Shown piece after piece: positions 1 through 10,098 of a DNA stretch of 64,000 bases. The stretch spans positions 8,586,501 to 8,650,500 of the forward strand of contig NC_092573.1 of NCBI RefSeq assembly GCF_037975245.1, written 5' to 3'. Within the stretch, counting starts at the first letter, position 1; the number at the start of each line of letters is the position of its first letter. A program made the position numbers and the translations under genes. The notes beneath the pieces were generated by a model that was not told the origin of the DNA, searched no databases, and worked only from the letters and a program-made list of their open reading frames with translations. The stretch comes from Apostichopus japonicus. Lineage: Eukaryota > Echinodermata > Holothuroidea > Aspidochirotida > Stichopodidae.

Positions 1-177
1 CCCAACCCCCTGCCCGCACATACTCAGACTCGTAAACCTTGAACCTTTGAACCTCTATAGAGTCTAGAATAAGGACACACTGGCCGCTCAACGTCAAGTA
101 TAACTTATGAAGTGTTATTAATGCTTGTTGGAATATATCTCATATTTTAAGATGTCCAGATGTGAGATATAACTTAC

Positions 178-331
178 TTTCCGCGCAATGCGACAGAACC
201 GTCTTCCTTGAAAAATGTAACGAACCCTCTCGAGTAGGCCCAGACACCTTCAAGAGCAACTGCTTCTTCCATTTCTAGTTTGACAGTTCTGATGCCTCCA
301 GTCCACAGTTTAGTTAAGCCTTGACATACTC
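178..331 (-). CDS. SnoaL/DUF4440-like gene, second visible exon
   Basis: On the minus strand this exon runs from an acceptor (tctaaag, then GAGTATG) to a donor (GGAAA, then gtaagtt). It encodes 50 complete codons, beginning VCQGLTKLWTGG and including GFVTFFKEDGSVALRG. The pattern of a beta strand rich in Val/Lys, an acidic strand, then a hairpin ending in DGSVALRGK resembles the C-terminal half of SnoaL/DUF4440 cone-shaped folds. Its entry phase matches the exon at 1206-1343, and it leaves in phase 2, so the gene continues off the left edge of the window. The biochemical role of animal DUF4440 proteins is not clear to me and I assign none. Confidence 0.75.
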
Positions 332-1205
332 CTTTAGACAACAATAACAAGTTAGAGTAAGCGGTGGCAAGGGGAGGAGGCGGGAGGGGGAAGGTGGGGG
401 GGGAAGGGGTGGTGGCGAGGAGTGGAGAGAGTTAGAGGTGGAGAGACACGTAGGGCTATAGAGCAAAATGTGGTTCTGTGTTATTAGAATGGTTTGCCTA
501 AAATCGAATTAACGACATTTTTTCAAGCAGCAAAGTCACATCAGTATACAGAGAAAGCATGTTATGTTTTGGTTACGATGACCTAATTGGATACAAGCAC
601 AAGTTAGCTATATATTTATATATGTTTCGTTGTGGTCAACAAGAAAAAGACCCAACAACTTAGTACACTGTGATCATTTATTGATCACTTCCGTTTAGAC
701 AACACCATTGTCCAACACGTCATATCGTATATATACGCCACTGGAAGCGCTCAACATTATGATATGTTGGCGATTCACAGGGTATGTATAATATAACAAT
801 GTCCGAACCATTTTGTGTATAACAATGACCAATATGAGATATGGAGATATGGAACAAGTTTAATGTCCAACACTTTTCGTCGTATTGGTCATTTCGGAAC
901 ACGGACAACGTCGTAAACCCCCAAAACCATTATAATGTATTATTCATTCATTCATTCATTGAACAACGTCATATTCCAAACAGCCAAACGAACGACGTTA
1001 TAGTTATATTAACTACAACATCATACGCTGAGAAGTGTATATCTTTGAACATAGTATGCAAATAGAAAACACATTAAACATACGCGATACTCGCAAGATA
1101 TATTGGTACTCACAGAATATCAACGAGGTTCGGTATACAACCAAGGAGTTGTTATCCATAGCAACTCCATGGTACACCCAATATCTCTATATATCACGAA
1201 CTCAC
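332..1205 (-). other. Intron of the SnoaL/DUF4440-like gene
   Basis: This is AT-rich sequence between two phase-compatible exons. It contains a G-rich stretch at about 366-440 and short TATA-type simple sequence. I see no repeats or other coding potential. Confidence 0.6.
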
Positions 1206-1343
1206 CTTCTCTACCATTCAAGAGTGCACCTGGAGGCATGAACCGACAATCCTCTGTATAGAACTTGCTGGCATCTTCAAACCTCTCTAAAGCAAAAGCT
1301 TCCTCAAGCTTTCCTCGAACAACATCAATCTCTTTATATATGT
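1206..1343 (-). CDS. SnoaL/DUF4440-like gene, first visible exon
   Basis: The acceptor is ttcatacccacag and the donor is GAGAAG followed by gtgagttcg. The exon has 45 complete codons. It encodes a helix (IDVVRGKLEEAFALERFED) followed by ASKFYTEDCRFMPPGALLNG, the typical start of a SnoaL/DUF4440 domain: helix, then a YTEDC..MPPG loop. The phase joins cleanly to the exon at 178-331. It begins in phase 2, so at least one short 5' exon must lie to the right. I could not place it, because the region beyond 1343 is filled with retroelements. Confidence 0.75.
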
Positions 1344-1639
1344 CTGTGGGTATGAAGGTTAAAACAAAATTGAAGTAAGGCGCCCATTTTTGGATTCAAA
1401 CTGATCGGTGCACAGAGAGTGCAACAGTGAATTATACGCTGATGAGGGGGGGGGGGGTGGGGGCAAGGGTGGTGGGGGAGGACGGGAGATTATTTTTGAC
1501 AGAAAGTAGAAATCGAATTTCCTTAACATAAGTAGACTAAATGTGACTTGAAACTTGTAACGCAACTATAAAGCACACAAGAAAAACCAACAAAAAGAAG
1601 AAGAAGAAGAAGAAAACAAAACAACAACAAGGGACAACT

Positions 1640-1935
1640 TTTCATTGTTTTGTTACCCAAATTTACCATATCGGGTGTTGCCGGGTATTTGTTTTAGAAT
1701 TCTTCTTAACAGTGAGTGAAAGCTCATTTACACAAAACCAATTGAGAACTTTAACAACTTCTGACTGAGCAGTCCCTACCATGGGAAGTGACGCCAGGGT
1801 CAGAATAGAAAAGGTTATAGTATCACCCGTATATAAATTCACACTAATTTAATTGATAGCCCATTCGTTGACATAAATAACAAATAGAGTGATCCAAGAA
1901 TAATAGAACCTTGAGGAACACCATATTCGATATGT
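1640..1935 (-). mobile_element. LINE reverse transcriptase fragment (palm, motif B to thumb), minus strand
   Basis: Read on the minus strand, this stretch contains GVPQGS followed by a degenerate LGSLY..F, which is RT motif B. After it come a decayed DD box (GDTITFSI) and VVKVLNWFCVNELSLTVKKN, which matches the usual NWF..N.LSLN..K segment of CR1/L2/Rex-type LINEs. Frame breaks are present, so it is not functional. It is the downstream half of the element whose upstream half lies at 2546-3460. Confidence 0.7.
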
Positions 1936-2500
1936 TTGCAAGCAGAAATGGTATTATCAACGTCATACTGTTCTACTTTATCTAACAATATCAAGCATTG
2001 TCATATCCACCCTGTCTTAAAAAAACTGCACTGGCTACCTGTAAAATATCGTATTATGTATAAAATTCTCCTTATTGTTTATAAATCACTTAAAGGACAT
2101 GGTCCAATGTATATTTCTAACTTATTACATATTTATGTCCCCTCTCGTAATCTAAGATCCAGCTCTCAATTTGTATTTATCTGAAATTAAGTCCAAACAT
2201 TCTTGGGGGGGGGGGGGGGTATAGGTCATTTATTGTTTCTGCACCTCGCTTATGGAACCAACTCCCCTTAAAAATTAGACAAGCATCTACCTTCTCTAAC
2301 TTTAAGAAGAGCATCAAATCCCACTTAATGACAAAAGCTTTTATACAATCTTGAACCATTAAGTTTTTCTTCTGTCATTGTTTTGTACTATTTTGTATTA
2401 TTTGTATCATTTCTAATTGTCAATTGCGCCATGAACATTCTTTGAGTGGTGTGTGCGCATTATAAGTCGTCTTATTATTATTATTATTATTATTATTGTG
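1936..2500 (+). mobile_element. LINE 3' end (CR1/L2-like RT C-terminus) with TTA-repeat tail
   Basis: A plus-strand reading frame at 1936-2184 contains KKLHWLPVKYRIMYKILLIV and then VPSRNLRSS, the conserved C-terminus of CR1/L2-type reverse transcriptases. It continues after a poly-G run at 2205-2218 in another frame with APRLWNQLPLKIRQ, so it is frameshifted. It ends in a 3' UTR and a (TTA)n microsatellite at about 2470-2498, a typical LINE 3' tail. The copy is 5'-truncated and dead, and it interrupts the minus-strand LINE. Confidence 0.75.
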
Positions 2501-2503
2501 CAC

Positions 2504-2545
2504 TCTATAGTGGATAAGCAGTTTGCTAACAGTTTTATTTTATTT
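2504..2545. repeat. Short repeat shared with the hammerhead-containing unit near 6.68 kb
   Basis: The sequence GGATAAGCAGTTTGCTAACA, with flanking CTCTATAGT and a TTTATTTTA tail, recurs almost unchanged at about 6684-6722. There it directly follows a hammerhead-like motif. It is probably a fragment of the same Penelope-like terminal repeat. Confidence 0.6.
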
Positions 2546-3460
2546 AAATATTTGATTGTGGAGGGTGTCAAGTGCGGCCTATGAAAGATCGAGAAAACTA
2601 CCTGATACAAAGTAATTATTTTCAAAGGCGTTAGTCAACATGTCGGTAAAATTTAAAAGAGCATAAGAAAACCAAACTGGTAATAATAAAAATAACTTTA
2701 GTTTTACCCAAACAAAAATACAATTTAAAGAACGAGAGTTTTTACAAGTAGCTTAGAGTAACATGGAAGGGCAGAGATAGGTCTATAATTGTTGACAAGT
2801 TCTTTATTTCCCCCAATTTAAACACACGTATAGACAACGCGAGCAGTTTTAAGTATAACTTTGGGACAGCATGCTTACTTATTAAGGAAAAGATAAAAAA
2901 GGCGGGTATGTTGCAAAGAAGATGAACAACTAACTTTCCTACTCTCGGAGGGGGGGGGGGGGGCGTTACCAACCAGCTGCTGAGTTCTTTAAGGACATGA
3001 TTGAACATAAAAACTCTCCACCAGTGGTATAGGATTTAAGAAAGAGAGTCTGTACCAGGGGCATCAAGGTAATTTATATAAGTTATAGAACTAAGCTTTG
3101 GAATATTTCGATTTATCAATAGGTTTAATACTTGTATAATACTCGTTAAAAATAAGATCTATCTCCTTAGGATCAGAATATACATTTCATTGATGGTTGA
3201 TATGTTCCATAGAAGTATAATTATCTTTACCATGGAGAAGAGCATTAATACAATAGCAGGCCAAGTGTTCTTAATATCATTACTACAATTAACAAACAAA
3301 GTAACGCTATACCACTGGGGCCTGGCAGTGTTGCTGCATGGAAGGCTGTAGGTTCTGGACTTTTGGCTATGCAGAGAAGCTCGGAAAGCAACAGTTTGGA
3401 AGCAACTCAGTAAATTAACATCATTTCTACTACGAATATATTTCTTATACAACCTATTAT
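2546..3460 (-). mobile_element. LINE reverse transcriptase fragment (linker, fingers, motif A), minus strand
   Basis: In minus-strand order, an endonuclease/RT linker segment with CSNDIKNTW lies near 3250-3300. RT fingers (KLYLKLLALSIRVFKLGEIK, then IIDLSLPF) follow at about 2760-2900. A motif A remnant (NYFVSGSFLDLS) lies near 2580-2640. Stops and a poly-G run at 2950-2962 interrupt it. Motif B follows only after the foreign 1936-2545 segment. Confidence 0.65.
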
Positions 3461-3976
3461 TAGATTGACAAGAATTTATAATTTCAAGAGTAATCTATTC
3501 GAGTGTGGTTTTGCCAGATTTCGTATTATTGGGCACAGTCTGTTGTGAAACATTAATTAAAATGATTGCAAAATATGGTACTACATTTGTTGTATAGGCA
3601 CAGCTTAAGTACAGTGGTAGACATACGACCACGACTCATGATAAAGAATCCTTTTAAATGACTCTAAAATTCAAGGAGTAATTTCCTTGTAGCAATATGA
3701 TTATTGAAGAGTGTAAAAATTGGAAAATGGTGAGAAATGTCATCTATAATTATACATGGAAAAGCTACGCTATTTGTGAGTAATTACATCGAGAAGAGTG
3801 GCTGGCGTCTAGATGTCACTCTGGTTGGCAGAACATGAAACGGACGAAAAGCATAGCCTACAAGAATTGATGAGGTTAAGAAATTAACCTGGCATGCGAT
3901 CTGATGAATCCAACAACTTACCGTACATCCCCCGATAAGAAACAGCTTAGTTTTAATCTGTTCATTGGAACATGCA
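3461..3976. other. No recognised feature
   Basis: AT-rich sequence, possibly more decayed retroelement. I see no coding, RNA or repeat structure I can support. Confidence 0.4.
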
Positions 3977-4060
3977 CGTGGCGGATAATACATCAAATCA
4001 TATAAAGCGGCAGGCCCGGGTTCGAACCCCGGTGGTGGCTGGACGTTTTTCATTGTTCTA
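3977..4060 (+). repeat. Degenerate tRNA-derived SINE head
   Basis: A perfect T-arm/B-box (CCGGG TTCGAAC CCCGG) sits at about 4015-4032. An A-box-like GTGGCGGATAA lies about 40 bases upstream. The acceptor and anticodon stems of a true tRNA are missing, so this is a SINE promoter rather than a tRNA gene. Confidence 0.5.
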
Positions 4061-4086
4061 GATTTTCCAACTCACCACAATTTCAA

Positions 4087-4172
4087 CCAGTCTATATATA
4101 TACACACACACATCTATATTTCTACACACACATATATACATACATATATATATATATATTTGTGTGTGTGTT
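4087..4172. repeat. TA/CA microsatellite
   Basis: Alternating TATATA, ACACAC and TGTGTG simple sequence. Confidence 0.85.
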
Positions 4173-4313
4173 AAATTGGTCTTTTCTCTATAATATTAAG
4201 AAAATAATTCGTACCGTATAATACTATATAATGAGAATATGTAAAACAACTTACCCGTCATAGTAACAAGCCGCTGTGTATCATACAATGATCACAAACC
4301 AAAAATACTTAAC

Positions 4314-4498
4314 TTCTGTCGGTAATGGCAGCAACTCAATTATTGGTCGACTATATGAACAGACTTTTCCGCCTATATCTGATGTGACGAGGAATCGTCC
4401 AGCGTCGTTCTTTATATAATCATAGCGATAATGAGCCCTATATATGTATTCAGCATCCAGGAATTGTCTGACAGGAATTGGTGGCAATGGAGTGCATT
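4314..4498 (-). CDS. Candidate isolated exon, unknown protein
   Basis: On the minus strand, an acceptor (tgttatgctag) is followed by about 61 codons of protein-like sequence containing RQFLDAEYIYRAHYRYDYIK and GRFLVTSDIGGKV. It then reaches a weak donor (ACAGAA, then gttaagt). Residue composition looks genuinely coding. No partner exon was found, and it lies among repeats, so it could be a pseudo-exon or a captured fragment. I do not recognise the family. Confidence 0.35.
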
Positions 4499-4689
4499 CT
4501 AGCATAACACATAGTCCAAGCGTGCAGGTATGTGTTATTTGGGAGCTGATTAAGGAGCTGATTGGCTGCAGTCTCTTGTCCTTGTTGTATATCCAGCTAA
4601 ATAACATATCCCTAATCCAAGCTATAGTCTCTTTGTATATAATAATGCTCTAACAATCCCTCATTCATTCGCCATACAGATGCTTTGGA

Positions 4690-5468
4690 AAAACACTTGA
4701 CTGCCAGGGACCATAGTGCCAGAAGGGTACGTGAAGCCATTCAGAGAGCCGCTCCCTTTCCAGATCATCTACTTTGGCAGTGAAGAACAAAAAGGGACGA
4801 GATTGCGACAACAAGCTCCCCTGGTTGTTACTTTCCACCCAAATCTTCCTCCTCTTCAGCAAATCACCTCTACTGTAACAACCACAACACTCACCATACC
4901 TCAGATAGACTAGCTCCAACGAGCCGTCCCTGAAAAACCTATCATCGCGCCTACAGACGACCCCGCAACCTACGAGACCTTCTTGTGCGGGCTGCTGTTC
5001 CACCTCTAACTTCTAACCCTACACCCATTCAGCATGGTACTTTCAAATGTGATCGTACTTCGAGATGCATCATCTGCAGCCACCACATTGTTGAATCCAA
5101 TCCCATCACCAGCCACAGCATGCAACTCACACACAAGACTTAGGGTCACATCACTTGCACAACCACTAATGTCATATATCTGATCTTTTGTAGAGTTTGC
5201 GGCATCCAGTATGTTGGCGAAACCAAAACCACCCCCAAGAAGCGATTCTATGGTCACAGATCCACAGTCAACACCATGAAGACTGAGACCCAGTTGGAGA
5301 ACACTTAAACCTTCCCAACCATACCATTAACGACATGTCCCTCTAGGGGACTGAATCCTTAAGTAGCCGTCCTGACCTAGTACGATTCAGCAGAGAGAGA
5401 GGCTGTGGATGCAACGCCTTCGCACCATTAAACCTCATGGGCTCAACATTCAGGAAGGACATGACTAA
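4690..5468 (+). pseudogene. Penelope-like element, 5'-truncated, linker and GIY-YIG endonuclease remnant
   Basis: Plus-strand frames carry, in order, PLVVTFHPNLPPL (about 4810-4850) and YRRPRNLRDLLVRA (4949-4993). A Cys cluster FKCDRTSRCIIC follows at about 5040-5080. The GIY-YIG segment NVIYLIFCRVCGIQYVGET spans about 5168-5224, followed by FYGHRS. The final RTIKPHGLNIQEGH leads to a stop at 5468. This order is that of the linker and C-terminal endonuclease of Penelope-like retroelements. Several frameshifts and stops break it, and no RT core is visible upstream, so it is dead and 5'-truncated. Confidence 0.8.
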
Positions 5469-5840
5469 CTTTTCTTCTGTCCCCCCTCCTTCTCCCCTTG
5501 TCCCCCCATCACTCCTCTTCTCATAGCTCTCTTCCACCCTTTTCCTCCACACCTTTCTGTCTTTGTCCTTCTCCAGTTTATTCCCTACCCCCTTCCCTTA
5601 ATCCTCTCTTTTTCCCTCCACTGTTTATCTCCTACCTCTCCTCTTCCCCCGTTGGCTTCTTTCTTTCTTCTCTCCATCCCTTGTCTACTAATCCCCTTAT
5701 ATCTATCTCTTTGTGTTCACCATGCTCATTAACCTGTCTGTATTCTGTGCGTGTTTTTGTCCCTTCTGTTATACTGTTACTTGTCATTTAGCCATTTAAG
5801 ATCCTGCTAGGATCGAAGCGTCAGGCCAACTTACTTTTAC
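5469..5840 (+). mobile_element. Penelope-like 3' region with degenerate terminal-repeat hammerhead
   Basis: A pyrimidine-rich 3' region (5480-5700) follows the endonuclease stop. At 5798-5840 comes AAGATCCTGCTAGGATCGAA plus GCGTCAGGCCAACTTAC, a copy of the motif at 6612-6650. It lacks the CTGAAGA core and has GAAG in place of GAAA, so this copy should be inactive. Confidence 0.6.
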
Positions 5841-6245
5841 ATAAAATAATGTTATAAGGTTCAGTGAGCTATATATACTACAGTGTAACATAAACTAGGA
5901 TAACATAGGGAATATAAGAGTTTGTGTGGAAGGTTGGTGTCGTTTCTGCTACTTCAGATAACTTTTTCTTGCAAATCTGCAGGAGCCGACCCCCCTCCCC
6001 CTCCCCCTGACACAGCATTGATTTTGTTTAAGTACATTAAGACCGTTGAAATAATGGCGATCAGTGAAGCTGTTTTATTTTTTCCTTGCGAAATCCATAA
6101 AAATTATTGGACCTCTATAGTTCAGAGGGCAGGGGAATAGGGAGGGAGAACTAACTAAAACAATCCAGAAAAGTTCACCATTCCAACCCTTTATGGGAAC
6201 CTTATAAAGCTTGATGTAAGGGATGGTTTTATCCTATATGTAAGG
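5841..6245. other. No recognised feature
   Basis: Unremarkable sequence between two Penelope-type terminal repeats, with a short C-rich run near 5990-6007. Confidence 0.4.
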
Positions 6246-6249
6246 GATC

Positions 6250-6361
6250 AGGTCACCACCACCACCGTCATCATCACCACCACCATCATCATTACCATCA
6301 TCGTCATCAACCTCATCATCATCATTGTCGTCGTCATCATCATTATGATCATAATCATCAA
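6250..6361. repeat. CAT/CAC trinucleotide microsatellite
   Basis: Imperfect run of CATCAT, CACCAC and CGTCAT triplets. Confidence 0.9.
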
Positions 6362-6611
6362 CATGCAACGACGCTTTCATTTCACGCATGAACAACCTAT
6401 ATACAGATCTACATCGGCATCATTTTGAAAAGCAAAAGAATAAGAAACTAACAGCAACCGACTTTACATTAGACAACTTTTCACGTTGCATGTGAACTTC
6501 CAACTAATTAACTTACATAATAAGCCATCATTAATTCCACCCCCGGAAAGCGAGTAAGTCGACGGCATTTCACACGTATATTGTGTAACTAACATGATAT
6601 TACTCCATTCA

Positions 6612-6650
6612 GCCTCTGAAGAAGATCCTGCTAGGATCGAAACGTCAGGC
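6612..6650 (+). ncRNA. Hammerhead-ribozyme-like motif in a Penelope-type terminal repeat
   Basis: The order is GCCT, CTGAAGA, a hairpin GATCCT-GCT-AGGATC, GAAA, CGTC, AGGC. GCCT can pair with AGGC as stem I. The six-base-pair hairpin is stem II. CTGANGA and GAAA match the two conserved hammerhead core strands, and GTC is a canonical cleavage triplet with a minimal stem III. Very small hammerheads of this kind are known from Penelope-like elements, and a related copy follows the Penelope endonuclease at 5798. The core has A where U is commonest at position 7, which is tolerated at that position. Confidence 0.6.
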
Positions 6651-6722
6651 CAACTTACTTTTACACATTCTATTACACAGGCTCTCTAGTGGATAAGCAG
6701 TTTGCTAACAGTTTAATTTATT
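6651..6722 (+). mobile_element. Remainder of Penelope-like terminal repeat
   Basis: Sequence after the hammerhead motif, sharing CAACTTACTTTTACA with the copy at 5828-5842 and GGATAAGCAGTTTGCTAACA with 2511-2530. Confidence 0.5.
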
Positions 6723-7739
6723 ATGATATTACTTCATAGGTGCGGGTGGGTATGTAAATTTAACACAATTAATGCTTTTCAATTCGCTGTGACAATGCAT
6801 GGCCACAGTGTCTCAATTGGTCAGCACAGTACTCTGTGTTGTGATCTTCACATTCTGTGCTCAATCTGACACAACGAAGGCAAAAAACACGCTTGATAAA
6901 ATTAGCAAATTTACATGACGTTCTCATGCTTCGCCTGACAACCACAGAGTGGTGTCATACAAGTAAACAAACTTCCATATCGTTACACTCTGTAGGCCAT
7001 TGCGGGTGGTTTTCATTTTACAGCTGTGCCACCACTTCAGGACGTAATTGCTATGTAAACGTGCAGGCCAAGGCCAAAGAAATAAGTTTGGTGGTACCAT
7101 GGCAGAAACATATTTTTAGGCGGAAACAACCAGTGGTGGTGGAAACGAATGGCCTGATGTAAACTAGGTTATAATGTACAGTACACCCTACGGAATCACG
7201 TAATGGCATACTTTACCTTACTTTATGCCTTAACATACACACATTTTCTCATATATCTACCCCTCTATATTTTAAATATGGAACAAAATATAATGGAATT
7301 AAAATTTTCATTGGCATCTATTCTAATTTCTAGCCTAAGCTGTTTCAATATTCCTGCAGTACTGGTCACACTACTGCAGTCTGCGGAAAAAACAGCAAGT
7401 GCAAAGGCTATTGCCATAGGAGAAAGTTCCAATAAGATAGGAGAAAGACATCCAAAAACAGCATCTTCCAAGTTCAGTAATCAGTGTGGATTTCAAGAAA
7501 GAAAATAATTGAAAATTTGAAATAGGTAATCATTTGTAATTGAAGAACTATAAATTTTGAGCAAAACTATAGCAAATTCAAAACTTGACCACATTCATAA
7601 TGATGGTAAACCAGCTGGTTAAATATGGTTGGTAAGTTTGTAACTGCAGCGATATAGCACTCTTGTGCGCAATATAATGTGGTGCCTAAGAATACTTTTC
7701 TTGAGGCTACTACTTTATAGTGGTATACTACTACTATAG
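6723..7739. other. No supported gene
   Basis: Open frames of about 100 codons occur at 6857-7162 and 7203-7508. Neither shows a recognisable domain, codon pattern or splice context. No repeat structure is evident. Confidence 0.4.
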
Positions 7740-8013
7740 CCCAGCAAACACAAAACGTTATCATAACATTTTTAAAAGAGCCTCTAAAATATGTTTTAAT
7801 AACGTTAAATGTGGTGTTATAAAAACGTCGGCATAACGTTTTTATGAGATATTAATGTTATATTAATTTTATATTAATGTTTTAACGAAAAAATGTTTCG
7901 AAATAATAGCTTGAAAACGTTTTCGTGACATATTTATTACACCACAAATAACGTTAATAAAACAAAAGACGAAATGTTTTAATAACGTTTTAAAAACGTT
8001 TTTGTTGGCTGGG
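7740..8013. mobile_element. AACGTT-rich MITE
   Basis: The element begins CCCAGCAAACACAAAACGTT and ends AACGTTTTTGTTGGCTGGG, giving imperfect terminal inverted repeats. The interior is a string of AACGTT/AACATT/ACGTTTT motifs in both orientations, making it nearly self-complementary. A TA dinucleotide lies close to each end (TAG before, TA after). It is a non-autonomous DNA element with no coding capacity. Confidence 0.7.
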
Positions 8014-8019
8014 TACGTT

Positions 8020-9380
8020 ATCCCTAACGTTAGGATTGTGTAGCTAGCCTAATTACTGGCTATGCAAAATGTTGACATCTGTGTAGCCTGTAGGCCTGTA
8101 GGCCATTGCGTCCACTTGAGTAATGTAAATGACTCCATCCTCCTGCAGATTATAGTGTCTGTCAATAATTCAATATCACCGAAAGCCCACGACACACACA
8201 CACATGTTCTATACGTGCAGTTTGTCCTTTGGCTTTAACATTTCGCTTTGTCTCCGAATTTGTTAAACTTTTTTGTGGACCACGACGTTTTTTCTTTTCT
8301 ATTTTTCTCTCTTTTAGCACCAAATGGTCACTAGCTTCGATAAACAACATTGTTTTTTTCTAGCATCCATCATTCCTCAGTTTGTTAATTACTATTGTAG
8401 GCCCACTGCAGTTTTGTATGCCATATGAGAAACAAATTTGAACTTTACTAATGCTATACACACATACCTGCCAATAAGGGAACAGTAATGTTTATAGCCC
8501 TTCCAGAAATGAATATTCATTTCTGTGCCTAGCCAATTGGGAAATAGCGTACCCGGGCATCGATTGATATTTGTGGGCCAGGAAAGTCGACTTTACCTTT
8601 TAACTCTTACTTCTAAGCTTACCGCGCGCTCAGGTCATGTACTATATCAATAGCACTAGTTATCAGGCTCGGTACGCACGCGCAACATTATCAACTGTTC
8701 CAAAGGCTGTTCAGAAACTTGACTAGGTTTATGCCTTAGTCTTCGTTGTTATACGTATTATTTATGATGTCTAGTTGACAATTACCATGATTGAAGTCAG
8801 ATTCTATCATTCTAGCACCTAGACAATCGTGGTAAAATCCAGGCTTTGTCTCGGAGGTCATTCCTGACGTTGATGACAGTATTACCTAATTTAGGCCTAA
8901 CTGGTAACTGTTAGGCTAGGTCAACTCTGACGTTAGGCAATGCAACTTAGTCTAACGCTAGGCTAAGATTTATTACAATATAAGTGTAATTAGTAACAGT
9001 ACGCATCGTCTAGCCTGGTGTAAATTACTGACATACCGATAAATACTGTTTACTTGCCAGTGAAACCTAACGTCAGAAAAACCTCGTAGTCTATGTCAGT
9101 CCGCTATCAGTGTATCTTAATTCGTTGGCTAACATTAGGCCCATTTAGTTAAACTTACCATAGCAGTGATAACATTAACGGTAGGCCTAGGCTAATATGA
9201 GTTTACTATTCCATTCAATCTCCCTGGTCAGGCTGCCATATACTTACACATACTTTCAAGTTTCATCATACATACATAACAAACATTGGCTGTTAAGTTA
9301 ATGCCTAACGGTAAAGGCTAGTAGATTTTTATTAGTAGTAGTATTAACTGGGTTTGCTTGCCTAACTTAGGCCTAGGCTA
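8020..9380. promoter_or_regulatory. TAGGCCTA/AACGTTAGG motif cloud, upstream region of the plus-strand gene
   Basis: This stretch contains at least ten copies of variants such as TTAGGCCTAAC, TAGGCCTAGGCTA, CTAACGCTAGGCTAAG and CCTAACGTCAG. They are concentrated at 8885-9380. A similar cloud lies before the kinesin gene at 56.7-57.7 kb, and elsewhere the motif is sparse. I take it as the promoter or first-intron region of the plus-strand gene, but I cannot place a start site. Confidence 0.35.
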
Positions 9381-9972
9381 CTTGCAATACTGATCATTAG
9401 CAGCAGTAACTTAAAGCCTCCAGCAGACTTTGTTAAAGTTTGCTCATATTTTGAGCATCTCATGTAGCCAAGTATGTAATCAATACCCCTTCCTTTACTA
9501 TTTAGTAATTTGCAGATGAGATGCTTCTTGCCTTGCCTACGAACGACCAATGAACCAGTGTAGACTAAGTCCTCTTTGAAGCTAACCACAACTTTAAATA
9601 TTACATGGTTACTCACAACAATGGATTGCTCGGGCCAATCAGATTTCACACAGCAAGTAATGCACAGACTTTTTGCACCTGGTATGCAATGAACTCATGA
9701 ATCATGATTCCTAAATTTATTAAGTGTTCAAACTAAAGGTTCATTTAACTGTCATCATCTTTAAAGGATTATTCCAGGCATTTTACCATATTTCAAAAGT
9801 GAATATCTTGAAAATAAGAACAGCTATAGAAACATTACAGTTTAGACCCAAATGTTTTTTTTTTTTGTTCCTTGAACTATGACATATGAAGACTAAAATA
9901 CTTTCGAAAGTCATCCTTTAAGAAGAACCATTAAAATCTATTAAATTTTATAGTTAGGCAGATCGGTTTGAG

Positions 9973-10098
9973 ACGTCCTGGAACATAGTATAGAAGCTTT
10001 TATTCATGATAAATTTGGATTATGTGAGGCCTTCTATGACCAGGAAGAAAGACTGCAAGAAACGATACTCTTGAATTACATTACAAGGTTATTGACTG
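9973..10098 (+). CDS. Plus-strand gene, first visible coding exon
   Basis: The frame encodes EHSIEAFIHDKFGLCEAFYD and continues to ITRLLT, then a good donor (ACTG, then gtgaga), phase 1. The in-frame stop just before 9973 means the acceptor is at 9973 or slightly later. No polypyrimidine tract is obvious, so the left boundary is uncertain. Confidence 0.6.

Noticed and set aside
4015-4032. Possible tRNA gene (perfect T-arm)
   Set aside because: No matching acceptor stem or anticodon arm upstream. It fits a SINE head better.
5498-5791. 97-codon Ser/Pro/Leu open frame
   Set aside because: It is a translation of the pyrimidine-rich Penelope 3' region.
6857-7508. Two roughly 100-codon plus-strand frames
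   Set aside because: No domain, no splice signals and no codon signature distinguish them from chance.
9362-9649. 95-codon minus-strand open frame with protein-like composition
   Set aside because: No splice partners, no recognised domain, and it lies in the motif-rich upstream region of a plus-strand gene. It may be chance or a dead insert.
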